Assembly (NCBI GenBank): GCA_034434335.1
Contig: DAOTZS010000069.1
Coordinates: 1 to 11,177, forward strand
Length of the DNA stretch: 11,177 nucleotides
Source: DAOTZS01 sp034434335
GTDB lineage: Bacteria > Chloroflexota > Anaerolineae > CG2-30-64-16
Direction of reading: 5' to 3'
Shown: in pieces, positions 1 to 7,357 of the stretch
How the letters are laid out: every line of letters begins with the position of its first letter
How positions within the stretch are numbered: the first letter of the stretch is position 1
The notes under the pieces: model-generated
Databases searched by the model: none
Told to the model about the DNA's origin: nothing
What the model saw: the letters and a program-made list of their open reading frames with translations, nothing else
Made by a program: the position numbers and the translations under genes

Positions 1-327
1 CCCATCCGCAGCCGCCAGAGCTACCGCGCCCAGCAATGTGACCCGGAATGCCGGGTCGCCACCCAGCGGCAGATGGGCGAACAGCCAGCCCAGCAACATC
101 AGCACTGGATGCCCTGTGGGGTGCGACACGCCGAGCACAGTGGCGAGCATCTGCAGTTCGCCGCCGTCCCCGGCCACCACCGAGGGCGACAAGGTAGGCA
201 GGTAGAGGATGAGGCAGGCAAGGCCGGCCATAGCAGCCAGGAACGGGTCGCTGGAGAGCACCCGTTGCCAGGGATATTCCCGTATCATCCTGCCTATCAG
301 ACCCTGATTCCGGTCCCTTTCATCCAT
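1..327 (-). CDS. DUF2723 (TMEM260-like) membrane glycosyltransferase, N-terminal part
   Basis: Open reading frame running off the left edge; 109 codons are visible and no stop occurs in this frame. The ATG at 327-325 lies 4 bp after the stop of the preceding GT39 gene; the ribosome-binding site is weak (GGTGA about 9 nt upstream). The protein starts with a charged stretch, then a membrane segment (about residues 28-43). The loop SPSVVAGDGGELQML (47-61) and VLGVSHPTGHP (64-74) follow, then a second hydrophobic segment. This loop is the hallmark of DUF2723 proteins (D-x-GE-L ... HP-x-G-x-P), which are GT-C-fold glycosyltransferases related to eukaryotic TMEM260; Asp54/Glu57 match the position of the catalytic acidic pair. 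Family members normally run to several hundred residues with about 10 or more membrane segments, so most of the gene is missing here. Substrate unknown. It is probably the ninth gene of the cluster. Confidence 0.82.
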   Translation of the reverse strand, partial: MDERDRNQGLIGRMIREYPWQRVLSSDPFLAAMAGLACLILYLPTLSPSVVAGDGGELQMLATVLGVSHPTGHPVLMLLGWLFAHLPLGGDPAFRVTLLGAVALAAADG

Positions 328-331
328 GAGC

Positions 332-2728
332 TTATTCACCCGTGGTGATCTGAATGGCGTGCCAGCCGTCTGGGGCATCGGGCCGGACTACCGGCTGCTG
401 GCCAGGCAGGCTCAGCAGACGCAGGCGCATGGTATATGCCTCGGCTGGCTCAACTGGCTGCTCCAGCTCATGCCAGGTCACGAAACACCCGGCCGGCACC
501 CATTCCATAGGCCGAAAGGATTGCAGGGAGAGCACAGCGCGCCATCCGTCCCCTGGGACCTCCCCGCGCTCCACTTCCACTTCATAGCCAGCCCAGGCGG
601 CCGGGTCGGGCCCACTGGTACACCAGTACAGCCACAACTCCCCCCCAGCAGCCGTCTGGACCAGCTCAGCACCAGCCAGGAACAGGCGATCGGTCAGCGC
701 GAGAGGGGGCTGCCGCGGGCTCTCCCACTCGACCTGCGCCGGCACCTCCACGACCCGCAGCGCGCAGGAGCCATCCGGCGCGGGCAGGCAGGCACGTTCC
801 TTGCCGTGGCCGGCAAGGAAGTCGGCTGGTCGGCCCGATGGAGTGGAGCCGGCGGTCAGGAGATAGGTGGCAGGCTGGCCAGCGGGGGGCAGGGGTAGAG
901 CGCCCCGCGCGTCAAACCAGCTCAGCCCGGGGTTGGCATGCTGAAAGTAGCCGGTCACCGTGGCGTGCTCACCCAGGAACATATAGGTCGGATGGCGATA
1001 AATGTCAGACGAGAGATAGACATGGCCGACAGGTTCGTGAGCAGCCATCCACTGCCAGGCTGCCACCATATCCCCATCAAAGGCGTCAAACGTCTCCTGC
1101 GCTGGCCCCCATACTTTGAAATAGTCCCGATAAGCAAACCCCCCGTGCACAACCAGGCACACTGCCACCAGGGCTGCAGGCAGAAAGGATCGCAGGCCAC
1201 CCGCGGTACGGACCCGGTTGTCAGTTCCCTGCAGCCACAGCCGGGAGTAACTTTTCAGCGGTGACTGGAAGGGCCACGCCGAGGGCTCGCCCGAGGCGTC
1301 ACCCTTTTGGGGGCTGCGGCCAGTGCTCGGCCTTCGCCGACCTTTCTCATGATGCATATATGAAGGGTGTCGGCGGCGGCCGACACCCGGCACAAAGTGC
1401 CCAGGAGGGGTGATTTCAATCGGCCTGAATAGCCACAGCCGGGAAAGCGCGGCCAGGGCCGACACCCCTATGGCCGGAAAGAAATAGACACCTGGGATCA
1501 CGCCGAGCACGCGGGGCAGCGTAGGCCAGCGGTCGGTGGCCAGAACGGCAGGTAGCAGCAGCGCCGGCCACCAACTCAACAGGAAAAGGGCCCCTGGCCG
1601 GCGCCAAAGGCGCAACAGCACGGCGATGCCGATGAGACTCAGCAACGCGCTGAGCGGCTCGAAGACGCTGCGGTACGGCAGGTTATAGTTCCACGAGTTA
1701 TCGCCATGGCCTGGCACAAAGAACTGCGCGACATTTGCCAGGGCTGCCTGGGCCATCTGCCCCCACGGATTTGCTGCGCGCGCCGCACTCACAACGCTGG
1801 CCCGCCGGGTGAAGCTGCCAGGGTGCGTCACGAAGTAGTATCCCAACGGCGCGAAGACCAGCGCAGCCACCAGGCAGAGCAGGAGCAACCCGCGCCAGTG
1901 CTGGCACAAGATCGCCTCATGCCACCTGCGCGAGGCCCAGGCAACGAGCGCCTCCAAGGCCAGAAATGCCACCAGGAACAGGGGAAAGAAACGGCTGGCT
2001 GTGTAGAAATAGGTCGCCAGGCCAAGGAAGAAGCCGCTCAGGCCGAACCAGAAAAGCGAGCAAGCAGTCCTCGCGCCGGGCCCGCCGCGGCCCAGGTTTA
2101 CCCCTCGCCAGAACGCGGCAAACGCCAGCGCGCCACACAGCGGCGTGAAAACCCCCCGGATGCCAAAGCGGCTGAAGTGGACGTGCCAGTAAGAGGTGGA
2201 AAGGTAGAGGGCAGCAAGAAGTGGTAGATTGGTAGACCAGGAGATTGGCAAATGGACAGCCTGGTAGACCGGCAGCTTTGTGGGCTGGGGCAATGCCCGC
2301 CCCCTCGCCGACTCGCCACTCTCGCGACTTGCCAGCCTGCCGCTTCCCCAACCTGCCGGGTTGCCAGGTTCCCAACTTGCCAACCCTGCAACCAGCTCCC
2401 GGCCCAGCCAGTAAGTTGCCAGCGCGGTCAGGATGCCAGCCACTGCCGACGGCAGGCGCACCGCCAGCGGGCTGATCCCCATGAGCCGGAAGGTGCCGGC
2501 CAGGATCCACATGTGGAGCCCCTCGCGGCCGTAGTTCCCTGGGAAGAAGACCGCGCCCCGACCAGCCAGCACATCGAGGGCATCCAGCCCGTCCGCTGCC
2601 TCGTCTCCAAAAAGCCCAGGTGGTACAGAGCCAATCTGCCACAGGCGAAAGAATGCAGCTACCGCGAGGACCAGCGCCAGGCGCAGCCACGGTTGCGCCC
2701 ACATGGCTTTAACACGTCTACCCAGCAC
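332..2728 (-). CDS. GT39-like (ArnT/PMT family) polytopic glycosyltransferase with two in-frame insertions
   Basis: 798-residue integral membrane protein with roughly a dozen hydrophobic segments, then a soluble C-terminal domain from about residue 540 on. The N-terminal membrane helix (13-30) is followed by GLFGDEAADGLDALDVL (38-54). The acidic DE of this first loop is where GT39/ArnT/PMT enzymes place catalytic carboxylates. GREGLHMW (67-74), RLPSAVAG (91-98) and WHVHFSRFGIR (181-191) also match the family. Such enzymes move a sugar from a polyprenyl-phosphate donor to an acceptor outside the membrane; the acceptor here is unknown. Start: GTG at 2728 overlaps the methyltransferase gene by 11 bp and has GGAGGAG about 7 nt upstream. 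An alternative ATG at 2704 has no clear site. Two stretches do not belong to the family: residues about 117-168 (octamer repeat array) and about 434-499 (66-residue insertion in a loop before the last membrane helix, bounded by duplicated SRLWL). Both keep the frame, and no stop interrupts the gene. Confidence 0.85.
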   Translation of the reverse strand: MLGRRVKAMWAQPWLRLALVLAVAAFFRLWQIGSVPPGLFGDEAADGLDALDVLAGRGAVFFPGNYGREGLHMWILAGTFRLMGISPLAVRLPSAVAGILTALATYWLGRELVAGLASWEPGNPAGWGSGRLASRESGESARGRALPQPTKLPVYQAVHLPISWSTNLPLLAALYLSTSYWHVHFSRFGIRGVFTPLCGALAFAAFWRGVNLGRGGPGARTACSLFWFGLSGFFLGLATYFYTASRFFPLFLVAFLALEALVAWASRRWHEAILCQHWRGLLLLCLVAALVFAPLGYYFVTHPGSFTRRASVVSAARAANPWGQMAQAALANVAQFFVPGHGDNSWNYNLPYRSVFEPLSALLSLIGIAVLLRLWRRPGALFLLSWWPALLLPAVLATDRWPTLPRVLGVIPGVYFFPAIGVSALAALSRLWLFRPIEITPPGHFVPGVGRRRHPSYMHHEKGRRRPSTGRSPQKGDASGEPSAWPFQSPLKSYSRLWLQGTDNRVRTAGGLRSFLPAALVAVCLVVHGGFAYRDYFKVWGPAQETFDAFDGDMVAAWQWMAAHEPVGHVYLSSDIYRHPTYMFLGEHATVTGYFQHANPGLSWFDARGALPLPPAGQPATYLLTAGSTPSGRPADFLAGHGKERACLPAPDGSCALRVVEVPAQVEWESPRQPPLALTDRLFLAGAELVQTAAGGELWLYWCTSGPDPAAWAGYEVEVERGEVPGDGWRAVLSLQSFRPMEWVPAGCFVTWHELEQPVEPAEAYTMRLRLLSLPGQQPVVRPDAPDGWHAIQITTGE
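1233..1444. repeat. 198-bp in-frame insertion with 14-bp flanking direct repeat and multiple hairpins
   Basis: The 14-mer AGCCACAGCCGGGA occurs at 1233-1246 and again at 1431-1444, exactly 198 bp (66 codons) apart. In the protein it duplicates SRLWL at residues 429-433 and 495-499. The DNA between is rich in inverted repeats: a perfect 10-bp stem with 4-nt loop at 1365-1388 (GGGTGTCGGC/GCCGACACCC), an abutting 5-bp stem with 3-nt loop at 1389-1401 (GGCAC/GTGCC), and a 5-bp stem with 4-nt loop at 1327-1340. The encoded segment is polar, basic and proline-rich, unlike the membrane helices on each side. The layout fits a short palindromic element inserted with a duplicated target, in the manner of protein-internal palindromic elements such as those of Rickettsia. 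A recombination-generated duplication is the alternative. No transposase is encoded. Confidence 0.6.
1365..1388. repeat. Perfect 10-bp inverted repeat, 4-nt loop
   Basis: GGGTGTCGGC at 1365-1374 pairs with GCCGACACCC at 1379-1388 around GGCG. A second perfect hairpin (1389-1401, loop AAA) abuts it directly. Both lie inside the GT39 coding sequence, within the insertion, so they are unlikely to be transcription terminators: there is no T-run on either side and the reading frame continues through them. Confidence 0.7.
2223..2397. repeat. Degenerate 8-bp tandem repeat array in two opposed blocks, within a coding sequence
   Basis: From 2223 to 2278 the plus strand reads in 8-bp steps (ggtagatt, ggtagacc, aggagatt, ggcaaatg, gacagcct, ggtagacc, ggcagctt). 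From 2310 to 2397 it reads gactcgcc, actctcgc, gacttgcc, agcctgcc, gcttcccc, aacctgcc, gggttgcc, aggttccc, aacttgcc, aaccctgc, aaccagct. The second block read on the other strand resembles ggcaagtt/ggcaggtt, so the two blocks face each other. Between them lies a small hairpin, GGGC-AAT-GCCC at 2288-2298. The array is translated in frame as residues about 117-168 of the GT39 protein, giving a low-complexity stretch between the sequence ending GRELVAG and LPLLAALYLS, which would be contiguous in normal relatives. No stop is created despite the period of 8. Confidence 0.65.
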
Positions 2729-3620
2729 CTTCAGGCTCCTCCGCGGGCAACCGGTGCCCCACCGGCTTCTTAGCCAGGACCCAACGGTGGTGGGCCCAGA
2801 GCTGCTTGATCTGCCAGGGCAGCGGAACCCTCTCCAGCCACATATAACGTTTCACCCGCTCGTAGAGGTCGGGCTGTCGGCCCAGGTAGTAGTCCATGGT
2901 AGACCAGTGCCAGCCTCGCCCCTGAAAGCGTTGCGTCAACTTGTGGGAGCGGATGCCCAGCCGACGCAACAGCTCAGAGGCCGGCATTACCGTATCGGGC
3001 CACGGTGGCATGTCCAGCACCCCCTGGCCGATGATCTGCATTCCCAGGCCTTCCAATTGTCGGCGGATCAAACCGATATCTGTCCACCTCTCATCTACTT
3101 CGCGGACGAACTCCGGTTCAGCCACATACTTGCGGAACTGATAGCCGATCTGGACCGGGTTGGGCACCGCCACGAACACCAGCTTGCGGGAACAGCGCAC
3201 CATCTCCCGCAACAGCGCCTGAGGGTCTGCCACGCGCCACAGCGCAGCCCAATTCCAGACGAAATCAAAGGCGTTGGCGGGAAATGGCAGGCGGCCCCAG
3301 TCGTCTGCCAGGACGAAACGGGCAGGCAAGCCAAGCTCGCCCCAGATGCGAGCCACCCCAGCCAGGCGATCGGGGTTATCATCCAGCAGGGTCAGCGGAC
3401 ATTTGATCCTGGCCAGCGCCACGCTATTGATCCCGCTCACGCCGGCCATGCCGAACAAGGGGGCCTCCAACACCGTATAGAAGCCGTACCGACCCTTGAT
3501 GTAGAGCAGGAAATCGTTGAGCACGAACCGCTCGTACACCAGCCCCAGGCCTTCGTTGTAGTCGGTCAGGTATTTCTTCCAGGGTGCGGAAGCATCCCCG
3601 ATCGGGTAATGCTCGGCCAT
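2718..3620 (-). CDS. Class I SAM-dependent methyltransferase
   Basis: 300-residue soluble protein with the order of a Methyltransf_11-type Rossmann enzyme. A glycine-containing motif I region sits at about residues 50-66 (VLEAPLFGMAGVSGINS). The acidic end of strand 2, with DDNPDRL, is at 80-86. The motif DDWGRLPFPANAFDFVWNW spans 106-124, and the strand KLVFVAVPN is at 146-154. The motif I glycine pattern departs from the usual D/E-x-G-x-G-x-G, so cofactor binding is probable rather than proven. The C-terminal 130 residues are rich in aromatics (GRGWHWSTMDYYLG, 235-248) and may form the acceptor pocket. Start: ATG with GAGGAAGAG just upstream, 10 bp after the stop of the adaptor gene. The methyl acceptor is unknown; position between exporter and glycosyltransferases suggests an envelope lipid or glycan substrate, by inference only. 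Confidence 0.75.
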   Translation of the reverse strand: MAEHYPIGDASAPWKKYLTDYNEGLGLVYERFVLNDFLLYIKGRYGFYTVLEAPLFGMAGVSGINSVALARIKCPLTLLDDNPDRLAGVARIWGELGLPARFVLADDWGRLPFPANAFDFVWNWAALWRVADPQALLREMVRCSRKLVFVAVPNPVQIGYQFRKYVAEPEFVREVDERWTDIGLIRRQLEGLGMQIIGQGVLDMPPWPDTVMPASELLRRLGIRSHKLTQRFQGRGWHWSTMDYYLGRQPDLYERVKRYMWLERVPLPWQIKQLWAHHRWVLAKKPVGHRLPAEEPEGAG

Positions 3621-3630
3621 TTCTCTTCCT

Positions 3631-5010
3631 CTATCCCACCGGCGTCAGCTCTGCGTCGGCCGGCATGCCGGGCTTGAGCGCAGCGTCGGCATTGTCGAGG
3701 GTGATCTTGACAGCAAAGACGGTGTTCACCCGCTCCTCGGTAGTCTGGATGTTTTTCGGGGTGAACTCGGCCTGCGCTGCAATGTAGGTCACCTTGCCCA
3801 CGAAGACCCGGCCCGGGTATGCGTCCACCCGCACCCTGGCCTCCTGCCCCACCCGAACCTGCCCAATGCGCGACTCCGGCACATAGATGACCAGGGTAAC
3901 CTGGCTCAAGTCGCTGATGGTGAGCAGCGGCGTGCCGGCCGCCACCACCTCACCCGCCTCGATCGCCCGTGTCGTAACCACCCCGGTGATCGGGCTGGTC
4001 AGGGTGTAGCGCTCGATCTGTGCTGCCACCAGATCGCGCGCTGCCTGCGCCTGGGCCAGTTGCGCCTCGGCCAGCGCGATCTCTTCCGGCCGCGGGCCGG
4101 CTTTGGCCAGGGCCAACGCCGCCTGGGCCACTTTGACCTCCTCGGTGGCCAGCCGCAGCTTTCCCTCTGCGGCGCGCAGGGCCACATCGAGCGCGATGGG
4201 GTTGCGGCGCATCTGGCGCAGGTAGTCGAGCGCCTTCTGGGCACCGCTCAGTTCAGCCTGTGCCGCCGCGATGCGCGCATCTCCGGCCTGCTCCTGCTTC
4301 TCATAGGCGGCGCGTTGGGTCTTACCCTGATCGCTGCTGTCGCCCATGATCCCCTCCCGCAGCGCGGTCACCGCGGCCTTTTGGGCGCGTGCCTGTTCCA
4401 CCTGTCGGCCGGCCAGCGCCACGCGTGCTTCGGCAGCATGGATCTGGGCATCCAGTTCCTGCGGGTTGTCGCGCGCCTGCTGCGCGTCCTCACGCGCTTG
4501 CCAGGCCCCCTTCCAGGCCGCGTGGGCCTGGCGCAGGGCGGCCTCAGCTGTGCTGATCTGCGCCTGGGTTGGCCCTGCCCGCACCGCGGCAAGGTTGGCC
4601 TGGGCCGTCTCCAGCGCTTTCTCCGCCTGCTGCAGTTGGGCACGAAGCAGGCTATCGTCGAGGCGCACCAACAACTGCCCCGCGGCCACCGAATCCCCTC
4701 GCGCTACAAACACCTCAGCTACACGGCCACCAACCTCCGCGGCCACTCGCACCTCAACGGCCTCGATGGTGCCAGAGGCCTCGATCAGGTTGGCCCGCCC
4801 GGCCGCGTGGGGGAAGACGGTGGCCCGGAAACCTATATCAGCATCTAGCAGCTCGGCCCACCAATCAAAAACGGCAACCGGCAAACCCACCCCGCTCCAT
4901 GCCTGACGCAAAGGCCCTGGCGCCAGGCGAGTGCCGGCCAACAGGCCAACAGCGAGCACCAGCACCAGAGCTAGAAAAGCTGCCAGGATGCGTTTAATGT
5001 GGTGCTTCAT
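3631..5010 (-). CDS. HlyD/YbhG-type membrane-fusion protein (second of a tandem pair)
   Basis: 459-residue periplasmic/extracytoplasmic adaptor anchored by one N-terminal membrane helix (about residues 7-25, KR before it). The two lipoyl half-domains are visible: ASGTIEAVEVRVAAEVGGRV (78-97) with GDSVAAGQLLVRLDD (105-119), and LTSPITGVVTTRAIEAGEVV (337-356). Between them lies a long Ala/Gln/Glu-rich alpha-helical hairpin (about 120-335) with its turn around 215-245. A beta-barrel/membrane-proximal part ends in NTVFAVKITLDNADAALKPGMPA (429-451). Adaptors of this kind couple ABC-2 exporters to an outer partner; no outer-membrane channel gene is present here. An unusual linker of about 50 residues (30-79) sits between membrane helix and first beta segment. 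The start ATG overlaps the upstream adaptor stop (ATGA, 4 bp), with GAGGG 6 nt upstream. Its C-terminal 120 residues closely match the neighbouring adaptor, so the pair arose by duplication. Confidence 0.88.
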   Translation of the reverse strand: MKHHIKRILAAFLALVLVLAVGLLAGTRLAPGPLRQAWSGVGLPVAVFDWWAELLDADIGFRATVFPHAAGRANLIEASGTIEAVEVRVAAEVGGRVAEVFVARGDSVAAGQLLVRLDDSLLRAQLQQAEKALETAQANLAAVRAGPTQAQISTAEAALRQAHAAWKGAWQAREDAQQARDNPQELDAQIHAAEARVALAGRQVEQARAQKAAVTALREGIMGDSSDQGKTQRAAYEKQEQAGDARIAAAQAELSGAQKALDYLRQMRRNPIALDVALRAAEGKLRLATEEVKVAQAALALAKAGPRPEEIALAEAQLAQAQAARDLVAAQIERYTLTSPITGVVTTRAIEAGEVVAAGTPLLTISDLSQVTLVIYVPESRIGQVRVGQEARVRVDAYPGRVFVGKVTYIAAQAEFTPKNIQTTEERVNTVFAVKITLDNADAALKPGMPADAELTPVG

Positions 5011-6365
5011 GGTTTGCCCTCGGGTAAGAAAGCCGCATCCGCCGGCATGCCCGGCTTCAGCACAGCCTCCGGATTGGGCAAAGTAATCTCTACCGCAAAC
5101 ACGGTGTTGACCCGCTCCTCACGGGTTTGCACATTCTTGGGCGTGAATTCGGCCCGGTCTGCGATATGAGTGACCGTGCCCGTAAAGATACGTCCGGGAA
5201 AGGAGTCCACGGTCACGTGAGCCGTCTGGCCCAGCCATATGTGGCCCAACTGGGGCTCCGGCACATAAACGGTAAGCTGCACCTGGCTCAAGTCGGTGAT
5301 TTCCAGCAGTGGCGTGCCAGGGAGGGCTACCTCGCCGGCGTGGACGGTGAGCAGGCTCACCAGCCCCGCCCTGGGGGCGTAGATCCTGGTATGATCGAGC
5401 TGGACCTCCAGCGCAGCGCGGCCGGCCCTGGCCTCCTCCACAGCCTTGCGTGCCACCTCAATCTGTTCGGCGGTAGCGCCTTCTTCCAGGACCCGCAGCG
5501 CAGCCTGGGCCTGCTCCAGCGCAGCCTCGGCCTGGTGGTAGGCTGCCTCGGCCTGGTTGACCCGGGTATCCAGCGCGATAGGGTTAGCCCGCTGGCGGCG
5601 CAGGTCATCCAGGGCTACCTGGGCCGCTTTAGCCGCGTCCTCTGCAGCGTAGGCGGCCTGCCAGGCCTGCCAGGCCTGCTGGCTGGCCAGGTTCCATTGC
5701 GTGTTGGCCTGCTCCCGCTCGATAGGCCGGTCCACGTGGTAGACACCTCCGCCAGGCAACGGCACGTCGAAACCTTGCGCCAGCATTTGCGTCACGCGGC
5801 CCCACATCTCCATCTGCAGGTCGGCTGCCTCGGCCAGCAAGTGCGCGGCCTGGGCTTCATGTTGGGCCTTTACGGCCTTGGTCTCGGCCTCGATGATCTG
5901 CAAGTCCAGGTCCTGAGGGTTGTCGCGCAACAGCCGCGCGTCCTCCCAGGCCTGGCGGGCGACATCCAGGCCCACTTCAGCCTGGGCTACCATGGCCCTG
6001 GCGTGTTCAATCTGCTCAGGACGGGCCCCGGCCTTCAACAGGGCCAGCCGGGCTTCAGCCTCGGCTATGGCTGCCTCAGCCTGAGCTATCTGACGGCGGA
6101 TCAAGGTGTCATCGAGGGTGAGCAACAACTGGCCCTCGGCCACCTGGTCCCCTTCGGCAACGTAGAGCGCGCTGATCCGGCCGGCCAGTTGCGCGGACAC
6201 AATCACCCGCGTGGCCTCGATGATGCCGGTGGCGTCGGCCGTCGCACCTGGCTGCCCAGGCGCAAGCAGGTTAGTGAGAGGAGGATGCCCGCCCAGGTAG
6301 CAACTGGCCAGATACCCGGCAGCCAGGAGCAGGATGACGATCAGAAGGATCAAAGCTCGTTTCAT
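5007..6365 (-). CDS. HlyD/YbhG-type membrane-fusion protein (first of a tandem pair), possible lipoprotein
   Basis: 452 residues from the ATG at 6365, chosen because AAGGGG lies 6 nt upstream. An in-frame TTG at 6398 would add 11 residues but has no good site. The N-terminus is Lys-Arg, a run of hydrophobic residues, then L-A-S-C at 19-22, which fits a lipobox; Cys22 could be lipidated, or the segment could simply be a membrane anchor. Lipoyl half-domains are at about 45-86 (ADATGIIEATRVIVSAQLAG, GDQVAEGQLLLTLDD) and 327-345. The helical hairpin (about 87-325) has a Gly/Pro-rich turn at 197-214 (QGFDVPLPGGGVYHVDRP). The C-terminal domain carries SFPGRIFTGTVTHIA and NTVFAVEITLPNPEAVLKPGMPA. 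It partners the exporter encoded just upstream, from which it is separated by 38 bp, the longest gap in the cluster. Short 9-bp tandem repeats at 5655-5680 encode the run WQAWQA. Confidence 0.88.
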   Translation of the reverse strand: MKRALILLIVILLLAAGYLASCYLGGHPPLTNLLAPGQPGATADATGIIEATRVIVSAQLAGRISALYVAEGDQVAEGQLLLTLDDTLIRRQIAQAEAAIAEAEARLALLKAGARPEQIEHARAMVAQAEVGLDVARQAWEDARLLRDNPQDLDLQIIEAETKAVKAQHEAQAAHLLAEAADLQMEMWGRVTQMLAQGFDVPLPGGGVYHVDRPIEREQANTQWNLASQQAWQAWQAAYAAEDAAKAAQVALDDLRRQRANPIALDTRVNQAEAAYHQAEAALEQAQAALRVLEEGATAEQIEVARKAVEEARAGRAALEVQLDHTRIYAPRAGLVSLLTVHAGEVALPGTPLLEITDLSQVQLTVYVPEPQLGHIWLGQTAHVTVDSFPGRIFTGTVTHIADRAEFTPKNVQTREERVNTVFAVEITLPNPEAVLKPGMPADAAFLPEGKP

Positions 6366-6403
6366 ACAAGGCCCCTTATTGGGCTGTTGCCGGACCAACT
6401 CGG

Positions 6404-7353
<950 letters not shown>

Positions 7354-7357
<4 letters not shown>

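Noticed and set aside
1365..1401. Rho-independent terminator
   Set aside because: Strong hairpins but no T-run follows on either strand, and they lie within an open coding frame.
2223..2397. CRISPR array or direct-repeat/spacer structure
   Set aside because: Units are 8 bp, degenerate and contiguous with no spacers; no cas gene nearby.
332..2728. GT39 gene as a pseudogene because of the two odd insertions
   Set aside because: The frame is open throughout 798 codons, both insertions are multiples of three, and conserved motifs on all sides are intact.
1706..2773. Several plus-strand open frames (e.g. 1706-2227, 2252-2773) across the GT39 gene
   Set aside because: Shadows of the GT39 frame; charged, low-complexity products without domains, partly made by the octamer array.
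2703..3677. 324-codon open frame on the plus strand, antisense to the methyltransferase
   Set aside because: Opposite a gene with clear motifs and ribosome-binding site; no family resemblance in the antisense product.
6366..6398. Extended N-terminus of the first adaptor from TTG at 6398
   Set aside because: It would put polar residues before the signal/anchor and lacks a Shine-Dalgarno site; the ATG at 6365 has AAGGGG at correct distance.
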